A stretch of 64,000 bases of DNA from Pseudalgibacter ostreae (GTDB taxonomy: Bacteria; Bacteroidota; Bacteroidia; Flavobacteriales; Flavobacteriaceae): NCBI RefSeq assembly GCF_042427585.1, contig NZ_JBHMFC010000086.1, forward strand, positions 1 to 64,000. Reading direction: 5' to 3'. The notes below the pieces were generated by a model. It ran no database searches. It saw only the letters and a list, made by a program, of their open reading frames with translations, and was not told the DNA's origin. This document shows positions 33,986 through 41,916 of this stretch, in pieces (position 1 is the stretch's first letter; each line of letters opens with the position of its first letter). A program made the translations under genes and the position numbers.

Positions 33986-34377
33986 GCAAGAATATTATTA
34001 TTAAATTTTAGGTTTGGATGATGATGTAAAATACCATTATACTGCACACGTATTTCTTCATTTCCTTTAAATCATCACAGCTGTTTTCTATTGGCTATCT
34101 TATTAATAAAGCCCATTTATTTTTATTTGTTATTACAAAATATTTCGGACAAATTAGTCTTAATTAATCTTTTAAACTTATATTTGTAGTAAAAGGTGGC
34201 ATTTGCATTTTATTATTTTGAACATAAGATGTTGCGATACATTCAAATAACATCTTTGTTTTGTTATAAAAATTGAGAGCCTCTTCGTATAAAATATAGC
34301 GTACCTGATAAAACAGGTCTTTTTTAAACTAAAGATATTTGTCCAGATATATGGCAAAAACTAATAAATTAAACTTT
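33986..34377 (+). promoter_or_regulatory. Long leader/regulatory region of the cbb3-like oxidase locus
   Basis: This 392-nt gap has a TATATTTG promoter element (34179-34186), about 190 nt before the first start codon. Downstream lies an inverted repeat AAGATGTT-N15-AACATCTT (34226-34256), then a small hairpin ACCTG/CAGGT with a T6 tail (34303-34325). A second, weaker promoter-like GATATTTG is at 34334-34341. Either a structured regulated leader or a small RNA ending at the T-run is possible. The first part (33986-34178) shows nothing recognisable. Confidence 0.45.
34303..34325 (+). terminator. Terminator-like hairpin upstream of the oxidase genes
   Basis: ACCTG (34303-34307) pairs with CAGGT (34314-34318) around a 6-nt loop, followed by CTTTTTT. 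The stem is short. It lies between the TATATTTG promoter and the first start codon, so it could act as an attenuator or end a small RNA. Confidence 0.4.
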
Positions 34378-34950
34378 ATGAAGACATTTAAGTTGACTAA
34401 CTTATTATTTTTAGCCGTAATCCCAAATGTAATAAGTGCTCAAAATAAGATTACGACAGAGAATTGGCTTTCTAGTCCTGGTATTATTGGAACCTTCGTT
34501 CTTATAGCCATTGTCATGATTATTGCAAGCATCATTTTATTCATAAAACTAAATGGCTATATCGATAACATGAAGCGGCGACAAATCGATAAAAATCGTA
34601 TGGCATTTGATGATGAGCTCGTGGCCATGGAAGAAAGTGATATAGATACTATATTAGAGAAACGGAAAGCAGCTTTAAAATACAAATTAAAGGGAGACGA
34701 ATTATCCGGAGATGCTATAGCAGTTGATGACAAAGGTTTGGTGCATAGGGTTGAAAACGATCCGAACAATGCCTATTTTGACGAAAAGAAAAAAAACATC
34801 ATTGGGTCTCGAAACACCTCAAGAATTAAAAAAGATTGTTATTTATTATATTGGAGCTGCAACGTTTTGGCTCGTATTGGGAACCTTGGTAGGGCAATAT
34901 TTAGGGATGAAATTCTTGTGGCCGGAAATAGATCATCAATCTTGGCTTAG
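34378..34950 (+). pseudogene. N-terminal segment of cbb3-like oxidase subunit I, frame broken at A8
   Basis: From ATG 34378 the frame encodes a signal-like sequence (MKTFKLTNLLFLAVIPNVISA), a membrane helix (GIIGTFVLIAIVMIIASIILF), and a charged stretch ending NAYFDEKKK. After the A8 tract at 34789-34796 the same frame gives meaningless residues until 34950, while the +1 frame continues the oxidase sequence TSLGLETPQELKK. Removing a single A fuses the two parts into a 598-residue protein, DEKKKTSLGLE. I therefore read this as the 5' part of one oxidase gene. Upstream Met or TTG codons (34339, 34351) are less likely starts because they lie before the signal peptide. Confidence 0.7.
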
Positions 34951-36175
34951 TTTTGGTCGTTTGCGACCGGTACATACTAACATGGTGTTTTGGGGATGGT
35001 CGTCCTTAGCCATGATCGGACTGGCATATTTTGTAATTGCTCGTACATCGAACAATAAAATCTACAGTTATGCATCGGCTTGGTATGCATGGTGGCTTAT
35101 CAATATTACAGTCTTTTTGGGTACAATATCTTTAATGGCAGGGATAAACAACGGTGGAGGAGAGTATAGGGAATATATATGGCCCATTATGTTTTTATTC
35201 GCAATGGGCTTGATATTGACGTTTATTAACTTTTATAAAACGGTTGCTACTCGTAAAATATCAGAAATATATATATCAAATTGGTTTATTCTTGCAGCGC
35301 TCGTTTGGACTATCGTTTTAGCAATTATTGGCTATTTACCATTTTATCAAGACGGTTTAGGAGAAACCGTAATTCAAGGATATTATATGCATCAAGGCGT
35401 GGGGATGTGGTTTATGACCTTCACCCTGGGGTTGGTGTACTATTATCTGCCGTCAACATTAAACAAACCCATTTATTCTTATTCATTGGGTGTTTTGGCT
35501 TTTTGGACCCAAATGCTTTTCTATACCATGATTGGCACGCACCATTTTGTGTTTAGTCCCTTACCATGGTGGTTACAAACTATTGCTATTGTGTTTAGTG
35601 CTGGAATGGTTATACCTGTTGTGGCGGGTACCACCAACTTTTTAATGACCATGAAAGGAAGTTGGAACCACATTTCCAAAAGTTATGTGCTGCCCTTCTT
35701 TTTGGTCGGGACCGTATTTTATTTTGTAGGGTCTATGCAAGGTAGTTTACAGGCTTTTCGCTTTACAAATTTTGTGTGGCACTTTACTGATTTTAATGTT
35801 GCTCACTCGCATATGACGATGTATGGCATAATCGCTTTCTTTTTGTGGGCGTCTATTTATGCCATTCTACCAAAATTGACAGGAAGAGAACCAGCACAGG
35901 TGTTTGTCGGTGCTCATTTCTGGTTGGCGTTTATTGGTCTTTTCGCCTATATGATTTCTCTTATGGCAGGGGGCACCTACAAAGGTTTAAGTTGGATTGA
36001 TGGCAATCCATTTATCGAATCGGTCATACTGATGAAGCCTTATTGGGTCTGGCGTGCCATAGGCGGTTCGCTTATGTTTGCATCTCACTTGGTATTTGCT
36101 TATAACGTTTATTATATGGCGAAAGGCTACACTAATAATAAACCCACTGGTAAAGTAGAAGAAATAACTGTTTAA
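34769..36175 (+). CDS. ccoN: cbb3-type cytochrome c oxidase subunit I (CcoN-like), core
   Basis: The 468-residue membrane core has about twelve helices and the haem-copper active site. A haem ligand His is in RLRPVHTNMVFWGW (residue ~69). The CuB ligand His is in YYMHQGVG (~208), and the HH pair is in IGTHHFVFSPLP (~258-259). The cross-linking Tyr expected in cbb3 oxidases lies six residues before the first H of that pair (FYTMIGTHH, ~252). Haem ligands are in VAHSHMTMYG (~346, 348). The glutamates characteristic of nitric oxide reductases are absent from the aligned helix, so oxygen reduction is favoured. The frame is open from ATG 34769, but the real N-terminus probably lies in the upstream frame (34378), separated by the A8 frameshift. 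It is followed by ccoO after 13 nt. Confidence 0.82.
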   Translation: MPILTKRKKTSLGLETPQELKKIVIYYIGAATFWLVLGTLVGQYLGMKFLWPEIDHQSWLSFGRLRPVHTNMVFWGWSSLAMIGLAYFVIARTSNNKIYSYASAWYAWWLINITVFLGTISLMAGINNGGGEYREYIWPIMFLFAMGLILTFINFYKTVATRKISEIYISNWFILAALVWTIVLAIIGYLPFYQDGLGETVIQGYYMHQGVGMWFMTFTLGLVYYYLPSTLNKPIYSYSLGVLAFWTQMLFYTMIGTHHFVFSPLPWWLQTIAIVFSAGMVIPVVAGTTNFLMTMKGSWNHISKSYVLPFFLVGTVFYFVGSMQGSLQAFRFTNFVWHFTDFNVAHSHMTMYGIIAFFLWASIYAILPKLTGREPAQVFVGAHFWLAFIGLFAYMISLMAGGTYKGLSWIDGNPFIESVILMKPYWVWRAIGGSLMFASHLVFAYNVYYMAKGYTNNKPTGKVEEITV

Positions 36176-36188
36176 TAATACGTATAGC

Positions 36189-37199
36189 ATGCTTAATTTT
36201 CATAAAGAACATAAAAATCTAGTACTTACTGCAGGGGGCGTATTTATTGCTTTGAGTATACTTATTGCCATAATCCCGGCGTATCAGATGCAGAGAACTG
36301 AACCGATTCCGGACGAAAAACCTTTAACGGCCAATGAAGAAGAAGGCTTACATATCTATGTTTCCGAAAACTGCATGGCTTGCCATACACAGCAAGTTCG
36401 TAATATTGAAATGGACAAGGTATGGGGTAGCAGGCCGTCGATTCCTTCAGATTATTATTATAGTAAAAAGCGTTTGGACTTTTGGAGACAATCGCCTTCT
36501 ATATTAGGAAGTGAGCGTACAGGCCCCGATCTTACCAATATAGGAGAACGTCAACCCAGCGAAGACTGGCATTTACTACATTTATATAATCCAAGAGCAG
36601 TGGTCTCAGCGTCAGTAATGCCCTCGTATCCTTGGTTGTTTAAAGAAGTTGATAGCGCATCTATAAATAAAGATGATAAGATAGTAGCAGTTCCAAAAGA
36701 ATTTTTCAATAAACCTGGGAAAAAAATAATCGCATCCTATGATGCGCTACGATTGGTAGATTATTTAAAATATTTAAAACAAACCGAACTGCCTGGTGGA
36801 AACATCAATGATTTTATTCCTGCATTACGAAAAATTCAAGAAGAAGGTATGGACGGTACAAAAGTCGGGAATATAGATGGGGCCAAGCTATTTTCGCAAG
36901 TCTGTGCAGCTTGCCATCAAGAATCCGGCAAAGGAGTTGTGGGTGCTTTCCCGTCGTTGATTGGAAGTGAAATTGTGAACGATGAAAACACAGAGAAACT
37001 GATTAGGGTCGTTATTCAAGGCTACGATGCACGTACAGATTATGGGGTTATGCCTCCTTTTGGCAATCAGCTTTCTAATGCAGAAATTGCAGCTATACTC
37101 AGCCATGAGCGAAGCAGTTGGGGTAACAATGCGACGCCCGTAACGGAAGAAGATGTGGCCAAAGTTAGGCAGTATATAGAAATGGAAATAAATAAATAA
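36189..37199 (+). CDS. ccoO: CcoO-like cytochrome c fused to a second cytochrome c domain
   Basis: The 336-residue protein has an N-terminal membrane anchor (LVLTAGGVFIALSILIAIIPA). Next comes a CcoO-like monohaem domain with haem motif CMACH (62-66) and the typical GSERTGPDLTNIGERQPSEDWHLLHLYNPRAVV and MPSYPWL sequence with Met axial ligand. A second cytochrome c domain has CAACH (239-243) and MPPFGNQLSNAEIAAILS with its Met. In canonical cbb3 oxidases CcoO and the dihaem CcoP are separate; here one CcoO-type and one extra c-type domain are fused, and no CcoP follows. It transfers electrons from periplasmic donors to CcoN. Confidence 0.9.
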   Translation: MLNFHKEHKNLVLTAGGVFIALSILIAIIPAYQMQRTEPIPDEKPLTANEEEGLHIYVSENCMACHTQQVRNIEMDKVWGSRPSIPSDYYYSKKRLDFWRQSPSILGSERTGPDLTNIGERQPSEDWHLLHLYNPRAVVSASVMPSYPWLFKEVDSASINKDDKIVAVPKEFFNKPGKKIIASYDALRLVDYLKYLKQTELPGGNINDFIPALRKIQEEGMDGTKVGNIDGAKLFSQVCAACHQESGKGVVGAFPSLIGSEIVNDENTEKLIRVVIQGYDARTDYGVMPPFGNQLSNAEIAAILSHERSSWGNNATPVTEEDVAKVRQYIEMEINK

Positions 37200-37202
37200 A
37201 AG

Positions 37203-37472
37203 ATGAAAAGAAGAGCTTTAGTATTTACTTGTTTGTTTCTTTTGGGGCAATATATAACATTTGCTTGTGATGTTTGCAAGAAGAATCAGCCCAAAGGATT
37301 TGAGAATATCACCCATGGTGCGGGACCATTAGGAGATTTCGATTATTTTATTATTTGGGGTGCTGTTATTATCGTTGGATTCACCCTTTTTTACAGTCTT
37401 AAATATCTTATAAAACCGAAAGAGAACAATCCAGACCACATAAAAAATATCGTTAGAAATGAAGGATTTTAA
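37203..37472 (+). CDS. Small membrane protein with CxxC motif, unknown function
   Basis: The 89-residue protein has a signal-like N-terminus (MKRRALVFTCLFLLGQYITFA), an extracytoplasmic CDVCKKNQPKGFENITHGAG segment with a CxxC pair, one transmembrane helix (FDYFIIWGAVIIVGFTLFYSL), and a short charged tail. I do not recognise a named family. It lies 3 nt after ccoO and its end overlaps the next gene by 14 nt, so it belongs to the oxidase operon. The CxxC might bind copper or take part in disulphide exchange during oxidase assembly; this is inference only. It lacks a following His, so it is not a standard c-type haem site. Confidence 0.75.
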   Translation: MKRRALVFTCLFLLGQYITFACDVCKKNQPKGFENITHGAGPLGDFDYFIIWGAVIIVGFTLFYSLKYLIKPKENNPDHIKNIVRNEGF

Positions 37473-37899
37473 AGTTATGGAAGATAATAGGGTCATAAAA
37501 GTTTTTTTAGACGACGACCCCAAGCCGTTTGCATCTTTTGCACCACCAGTTAAAATGGTTTTAGATACTACAAAAATCCCAGATGGGAAGCATACCTTAA
37601 AAATTGTAGCAAAATCTTCTAACAACATAGAAGGTATTCGGGAAATTCCTTTTATAGTACGAAATGGACCAGAAATATCAGTTATAGGATTAAAAGAAAA
37701 TGAAACAGTAGATGCTCAAATACCTATCACAATAAACGCTTATGGCAGTGAGACCTCCGACTTTTTTGTAATTCGTGGCTCCGAAACCCCAACAGCTATT
37801 CCGGCATGGGTTTGGGCTTTAGTCATCTTATTTATAGCTTTCGGTTTGTTCTATATCATTATGTATTGGGATCATAACCTTTATAAATCTTTCTTTTAA
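37459..37899 (+). CDS. Membrane-anchored Ig-like protein of the oxidase operon, unknown function
   Basis: The 146-residue protein has an N-terminal beta-rich domain (about 1-105; repeated strand patterns such as KHTLKIVAKSSNNIEGIREIPF) and one C-terminal transmembrane helix (IPAWVWALVILFIAFGLFYIIMYW). The start overlaps the previous gene by 14 nt and the stop is 2 nt before the truncated haemoglobin. There is no N-terminal signal, so orientation is uncertain; the C-terminal anchor may be preceded by export without cleavage. No family is recognised with confidence. Tight linkage suggests a structural or assembly subunit of this oxidase type. Confidence 0.72.
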   Translation: MKDFKVMEDNRVIKVFLDDDPKPFASFAPPVKMVLDTTKIPDGKHTLKIVAKSSNNIEGIREIPFIVRNGPEISVIGLKENETVDAQIPITINAYGSETSDFFVIRGSETPTAIPAWVWALVILFIAFGLFYIIMYWDHNLYKSFF

Positions 37900-37901
37900 T
37901 T

Positions 37902-38261
37902 ATGGGAAAAGAAATTATAAGTTTAGACGACATTAAAAAACTTGTAGATACTTTCTATGATAAAGTGCGGAAAGACAGTCTTTTGGCACCAATTTTCAAT
38001 AAGGTTATTCAAGACGATTGGCAAAAACATCTTGATAAAATGTACACATTTTGGCAAACCCTTTTACTTGGTGAACATACGTATTACGGGAGTCCTTTCC
38101 CTCCACATGCCAATTTGCCAATAGCAGAAGAACATTTTAATCGTTGGTTAGACTTGTTTTTTTCTACTATAGACGAAAACTTTGAAGGAGAAAAAGCAGC
38201 TGAGGCAAAATGGCGCGCCTCAAGAATTGCTGAAGTATTTCAACATAAAATTAATACTTAG
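37902..38261 (+). CDS. Group III truncated haemoglobin
   Basis: The 119-residue protein is a 2-on-2 globin of group III (trHbP/HbIII type). FYDKVRKDSLLAPIFN, HLDKMYTFWQTLLLGEHTYYGSPFPPHANLPI and the proximal His in EEHFNRWLDLFF are family marks. These globins bind O2, NO or peroxide and are often tied to NO or oxygen stress. It is the last gene of the cbb3-like operon (2-nt gap), so it probably protects or supplies the oxidase under low oxygen or NO exposure. That role is inference from position; the globin assignment is secure. Confidence 0.95.
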   Translation: MGKEIISLDDIKKLVDTFYDKVRKDSLLAPIFNKVIQDDWQKHLDKMYTFWQTLLLGEHTYYGSPFPPHANLPIAEEHFNRWLDLFFSTIDENFEGEKAAEAKWRASRIAEVFQHKINT

Positions 38262-38761
38262 CTTTTAGGGTTATGGAATGCCTAATGCGTCTTTTTATTA
38301 TTTAGTTTTTAAGTAGGAATAGTATACTGGAATTATACCCTGTAATATATTAAAAAGACGAGTCTTTTGGGGTATGGTGTAACAGCTATATTATAACAAA
38401 TAAAACATTCTAAGTTTTACAAATCTTAAACTCCCAATATATTTTTTTATTTAAATCTTAATCGTCTTACCAGAATTAAAACTATGCGTAACCTTGCACT
38501 AGCAGTTTAGGATGCATGGATAGTTAAAAGTTAATTAAAGCCTACAGAGCCGAAGGCGTAAAAGGTGCTTTATAAGAACTTGATTAAAAAAAGGTTGCAT
38601 TACATTAAGAATGTGGCTTGTATGCGATTGATAACATATTTTTTAAAATATTGCTCTAAAAGCAACCCCTTAGCACCCTATTTTTTCAATGTGTTATTTT
38701 TTTATTTTTTGCAGTTAAAAGCTTTTATGGGCTATGCCTACTTTGTGAAAAAACAAAGCAT
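38262..38761. other. Intergenic region, haemoglobin to SDR gene
   Basis: This 500-nt AT-rich gap has a small palindrome AAAAGACGAGTCTTTT near 38354-38369, possibly the end of the oxidase transcript. The only sizeable plus-strand frame (38565-38777) has a poor composition and overlaps the next gene's start, so I do not call it. A TACTTTG sequence just before 38750 could be the promoter of the next gene. The rest is unexplained. Confidence 0.45.
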
Positions 38762-39391
38762 ATGGAACGCGTATTAATAGTGGGTGCCGCAGGAACCACA
38801 GGACATAAAATTGTAAATCTAATAAAAGCGTCGTCGCATTTTGAGCCGATAGCGATGATAAGAGATGAAAAGCAACAAGAGGCATTTAAAGCACAAGGTA
38901 TTGAAACTGTTTTAGCCGATTTAGAGCAAGATGTAACACATACAGTTAAGCATGTAGACAAGGTGATTTTTGCTGCAGGCTCGGGAGGTAAGAAGGTGAA
39001 AGCTGTCGATCAAGAGGGGGCAAAAAAGATGATAAGCGCATCAGAACAAGCACATGTTAAAAAATTTATAATGTTGAGTTCCATGGGAGCAGACCGCCCA
39101 GAGCAAAGTGAACAACTTCAAGATTACCTCAAAGCCAAACACAATGCCGATACATTTTTAAAAGCCTCAAAACTAAATTATACCATTATAAGACCAGGAA
39201 CACTTAATAATGATAAAGGTAAAGGGAGGATCCAGTGGGCAAAATCATTATCTAAATCAGGAGAGATTACGCGTGATGATGTTGCCCAAGCGTTAGTACA
39301 TGCCCTGCATGATGACATAGCTAATACGGCCACTTTTGAAATACTCCAAGGCGAAACGCCTATAGAAGAAGCGTTGAGAGCTGTTGAATAG
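38762..39391 (+). CDS. NAD(P)H-binding atypical SDR (YwnB/NmrA-like)
   Basis: The 209-residue protein is an atypical short-chain dehydrogenase with one Rossmann fold. RVLIVGAAGTTGHKIVNLIK carries the G-x-x-G-x-x-G motif; LSSMGADRPEQSEQLQDYLKAKHNADTFLKAS replaces the usual catalytic Tyr-Lys with a K-x3-D pattern, followed by YTIIRPGTLNNDKGKG. Such proteins are thought to be NAD(P)H sensors or isomerase-like enzymes; the substrate is unknown. It is transcribed alone. The divergence of the catalytic tetrad argues against simple dehydrogenase activity. Confidence 0.85.
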   Translation: MERVLIVGAAGTTGHKIVNLIKASSHFEPIAMIRDEKQQEAFKAQGIETVLADLEQDVTHTVKHVDKVIFAAGSGGKKVKAVDQEGAKKMISASEQAHVKKFIMLSSMGADRPEQSEQLQDYLKAKHNADTFLKASKLNYTIIRPGTLNNDKGKGRIQWAKSLSKSGEITRDDVAQALVHALHDDIANTATFEILQGETPIEEALRAVE

Positions 39392-39641
39392 CACATTCAT
39401 CATCAGTATAAAATAGAATTTGAAAATTATTTAAAGTCCCAATTATCGTATTAAAATGAGAGCTTTCTTTTGAAAGTTTTGAATAGAATGACAAGGATAT
39501 ATAAAAATCACAATTAACCTTCTATCTGTTTATTCTCTATCAACATTAGGTTTTAATTCTAATTCCTAAAAATAGGATATAACACAATGGTGCTTATATG
39601 TTATGTAATTGCAATCCATTATAAATTTAAAAAAACATCTT

Positions 39642-40148
39642 ATGATTAAACCGAGAACCAAAACACCAGACCTTGATATTAAGTTAGTAAACGGTACAAC
39701 TTGGAAGCTAAGCGACCAAAACCCAGAACACTTTACCATGTTGGTGGTGTATCGGGGCAAGCACTGTCCTGTATGTAAAGAGTACTTACAAACCATCCAA
39801 AACCATTTAACAGACTTTACTAAAAAAGGCGTTCATGTGATAGCCATAAGTGCAGATTCTGAAGCACGAGCTAAAGCGACTTTCGAAGATTGGGCTATCG
39901 ACGATTTAGCCCTAGGTTATGATTTTCCCATTGAAGAAGCAAGAGACTGGGGTCTTTATATCTCTAAAGGTATAAAAGAAGAGCCAGACCAATTTGTTGA
40001 ACCGGCACTATTTTTAATACGTCCCGATAGAACTTTATATGCCTCATCCATTCAAACCATGCCTTTTGCACGACCCGCTATTGAGGATATTTTGAAATCT
40101 CTTGATTTTGTTATTAATAAATCCTACCCTGCCAGAGGCGAAGCTTGA
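39642..40148 (+). CDS. Peroxiredoxin-like (AhpC/TSA) protein
   Basis: The 168-residue thioredoxin-fold protein carries RGKHCPVCKEYL, with Cys42 (peroxidatic) and Cys45 in a CxxC pair, followed by GVHVIAISADSEARAKATF. The overall shape fits the PRX-like AhpC/TSA family, although the usual PxxxTxxC is replaced by RGKHCPVC. The ATG at 39642 (MIKPRTKTPDLDI) is preferred to an in-frame codon 11 residues upstream. It probably reduces peroxides or disulphides in the cytoplasm. A shared bidirectional terminator separates it from the convergent thioredoxin-like gene. Confidence 0.88.
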   Translation: MIKPRTKTPDLDIKLVNGTTWKLSDQNPEHFTMLVVYRGKHCPVCKEYLQTIQNHLTDFTKKGVHVIAISADSEARAKATFEDWAIDDLALGYDFPIEEARDWGLYISKGIKEEPDQFVEPALFLIRPDRTLYASSIQTMPFARPAIEDILKSLDFVINKSYPARGEA

Positions 40149-40184
40149 TTTTTTGCTTAGGCCAAGAGTCAATGTACTGGCATT

Positions 40185-40224
40185 AAAAAACCATCTAAAA
40201 CATATAGGGTTTAGATGGTTTTTT
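40185..40224. terminator. Bidirectional terminator between peroxiredoxin and thioredoxin-like genes
   Basis: AAAAAACCATCTAAA (40185-40199) and TTTAGATGGTTTTTT (40210-40224) form a perfect 15-bp stem with T residues on both strands. It serves both convergent genes. Confidence 0.93.
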
Positions 40225-40245
40225 AGTGTTTAAAGCGTTAGTATA

Positions 40246-40692
40246 TTAGTCTTTTCTAGTTTCTATAAGGTTTTCAATGGCATAATACAATCGGTTTTGT
40301 GCATTGTCTTGTGAGCCAAAAATAGAACGAAACAATTTGCCTTCTTCTGAAATTAATAGCCATTGGGGTGTACCTTCAGCATTAAATTGATCGTAAACTT
40401 GATGATGCTCGTCTATGTAAATAGGAAACGGAACATCGCCACTTGTAAAAACAGCCTTAATAGACGCTTTGGTCCCTTCTCGATTATTAAAATCGGCATG
40501 TATGCCAAGTACTTGAATAGTGGGATAGGTTTGCTGCAACTCATAAGCCAAAGGAATTGCTCTTCCCGTACAGCCCAAACAATCATTATTATAAATAATA
40601 ATCAGTAATATTTGATCTTTATATTTCTGCATTAAATCAACAGATACGCCGTCTAAATCTTTAACGCGTATGGTTTGGATAGGAGTATGCAT
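40246..40692 (-). CDS. Thioredoxin-like/TlpA-family redox protein
   Basis: The 148-residue protein is a thioredoxin-fold redoxin with an active-site CLGC motif (residues 38-41) in IYNNDCLGCTGRAIP. A cis-Pro segment EGTPQWLLISEEGKLFRS near residue 110 completes the site. There is no signal peptide, so it is probably cytoplasmic or peripheral, unlike exported TlpA/ResA. The C-L-G-C pair is unusual compared with CGPC or CPPC, and its redox potential is unknown. It lies 42 nt downstream of an EamA permease gene on the same strand. Confidence 0.82.
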   Translation of the reverse strand: MHTPIQTIRVKDLDGVSVDLMQKYKDQILLIIIYNNDCLGCTGRAIPLAYELQQTYPTIQVLGIHADFNNREGTKASIKAVFTSGDVPFPIYIDEHHQVYDQFNAEGTPQWLLISEEGKLFRSIFGSQDNAQNRLYYAIENLIETRKD

Positions 40693-40734
40693 GGGTTTTG
40701 TTTTATATTAATATTTTTTTTTAAATTTAGGTTA

Positions 40735-41634
40735 TTACGAATACAAAATCAAAAATACGCCTAATAAAATACCACATAAAGGAACTAGTTTTTTTCGCTT
40801 ATTATGTTCTTTAAAAAGGAGTCCGCCAACCACCACGGCAATTAAAAGCTGACTTCTTTTAATAGCAGAAAGCAACATGATCAAAGCATCAGGATCTTGC
40901 AATGCTTTAAAGTAAAAATAATCAGCAGCTTGCAACAGGATTCCCACGGCAGGAATACTCCAACGCCATTTAAAGGCCTTTCGTTTTTCAGCATGAGGAA
41001 ACCAGCTTATTGATAAAATAACGAGTAAAATAGCAATAACATAAAAACTAAACCAAAAAATTAAGGTTTGCGGATTTAAATCTAAATACTGAATAAGAAA
41101 CTTATCATATAAACCACTGGAAGCTCCTAAAAATGTGGCCGCAATGATAGCAAAAATCCATTTGTTGCTTTTAAAATTAATGCCTTCTTTCTTGCCTATT
41201 TTAGAGTAGAGCAACATCGAAAAAAGAATGACAAAAAAACCAAGCCATTGCAGAAGGTTTGGTCTTTCGTTATAAATAAAAATGGCACCAATAAAGGTAA
41301 AGAACGGTCCAGCAGACCGGATAGGGGTTACAATGGTTATGGGTAAATGCTTTAACGCTTGGTACGCCAAAACCCAAGATGCTGCCATAATAGCCGATTT
41401 TATAAAAATAAAACCATGAACTTCCCAAGGAATTTCCGTGATATAAAACCCTGTCGTTTTACTGTATTCGGGAAAAAATACAGAGGTAAAAAAGAAGGGT
41501 AAAATAAATATAAAGCCGGAGCCAATAGTTCCTAAAAGCACAGGGAAAACCTCATTTCCTTGTACGGCATGTTTTTTACATAAATTATGTAATCCTAAAA
41601 AAAGCGCGGCTAAAAGCCCTAAATACATCCACAT
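40735..41634 (-). CDS. EamA-family (DMT) permease
   Basis: The 299-residue membrane protein has about ten hydrophobic helices in two EamA repeats. Segments LAYQALKHLPITIVTPIRSAGPFFTFIGAIFIYNERPN and AIKRSQLLIAVVVGGLLFKEHNKRKK are the usual end-of-repeat motifs with charged residues. It is not close in sequence to the permease at 20.7 kb. The substrate is unknown. It precedes the thioredoxin-like gene by 42 nt. Gene order alone does not reveal a function. Confidence 0.87.
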   Translation of the reverse strand: MWMYLGLLAALFLGLHNLCKKHAVQGNEVFPVLLGTIGSGFIFILPFFFTSVFFPEYSKTTGFYITEIPWEVHGFIFIKSAIMAASWVLAYQALKHLPITIVTPIRSAGPFFTFIGAIFIYNERPNLLQWLGFFVILFSMLLYSKIGKKEGINFKSNKWIFAIIAATFLGASSGLYDKFLIQYLDLNPQTLIFWFSFYVIAILLVILSISWFPHAEKRKAFKWRWSIPAVGILLQAADYFYFKALQDPDALIMLLSAIKRSQLLIAVVVGGLLFKEHNKRKKLVPLCGILLGVFLILYS

Positions 41635-41916
41635 CGCGCGAAGATAAGCATAAGCTTATTTTTAGTGAATTATTATAAGCTCAAAAATTGAATTTGTAGA
41701 TTGGATACCATTATATATATGATAATGGCATGTAAATAGCTGGCATGCTCCAAAAATTTGAACAGTAAATTAAGTTTTAAAAAGGCTTAAATTTAAAATT
41801 ATGACCCTAATTAGGATTAAAATTAACTAAGACACTTTACAAATGGTTTTTAAGAGTTAAAAATTGGTATTAAAGTATCCTATTAAACCACTCAGGGCTT
41901 CCTTAATAGTTATAAA

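Noticed and set aside
34226..34256. NsrR-type NO-sensing operator
   Set aside because: The half-sites AAGATG and CATCTT match, but the spacing is 19 nt and the NsrR consensus needs 11, so the inverted repeat was reported only as a possible hairpin or unknown operator.
34789..34796. Programmed -1 ribosomal frameshift in ccoN
   Set aside because: Moving from the upstream frame to the oxidase frame needs +1 (loss of one base), which a -1 slip on A_AAA_AAA cannot give. Slippage by RNA polymerase or an indel fits better.
34769..36175. Nitric oxide reductase in place of an oxygen reductase
   Set aside because: The haemoglobin neighbour suggested NO, but the cbb3 Tyr is present six residues before the CuB His pair and the NorB-type glutamates are absent.
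38565..38777. 70-codon frame upstream of the SDR gene
   Set aside because: Non-ATG start, composition of random AT-rich sequence, and overlap with the next gene's start. No homology is recognised.
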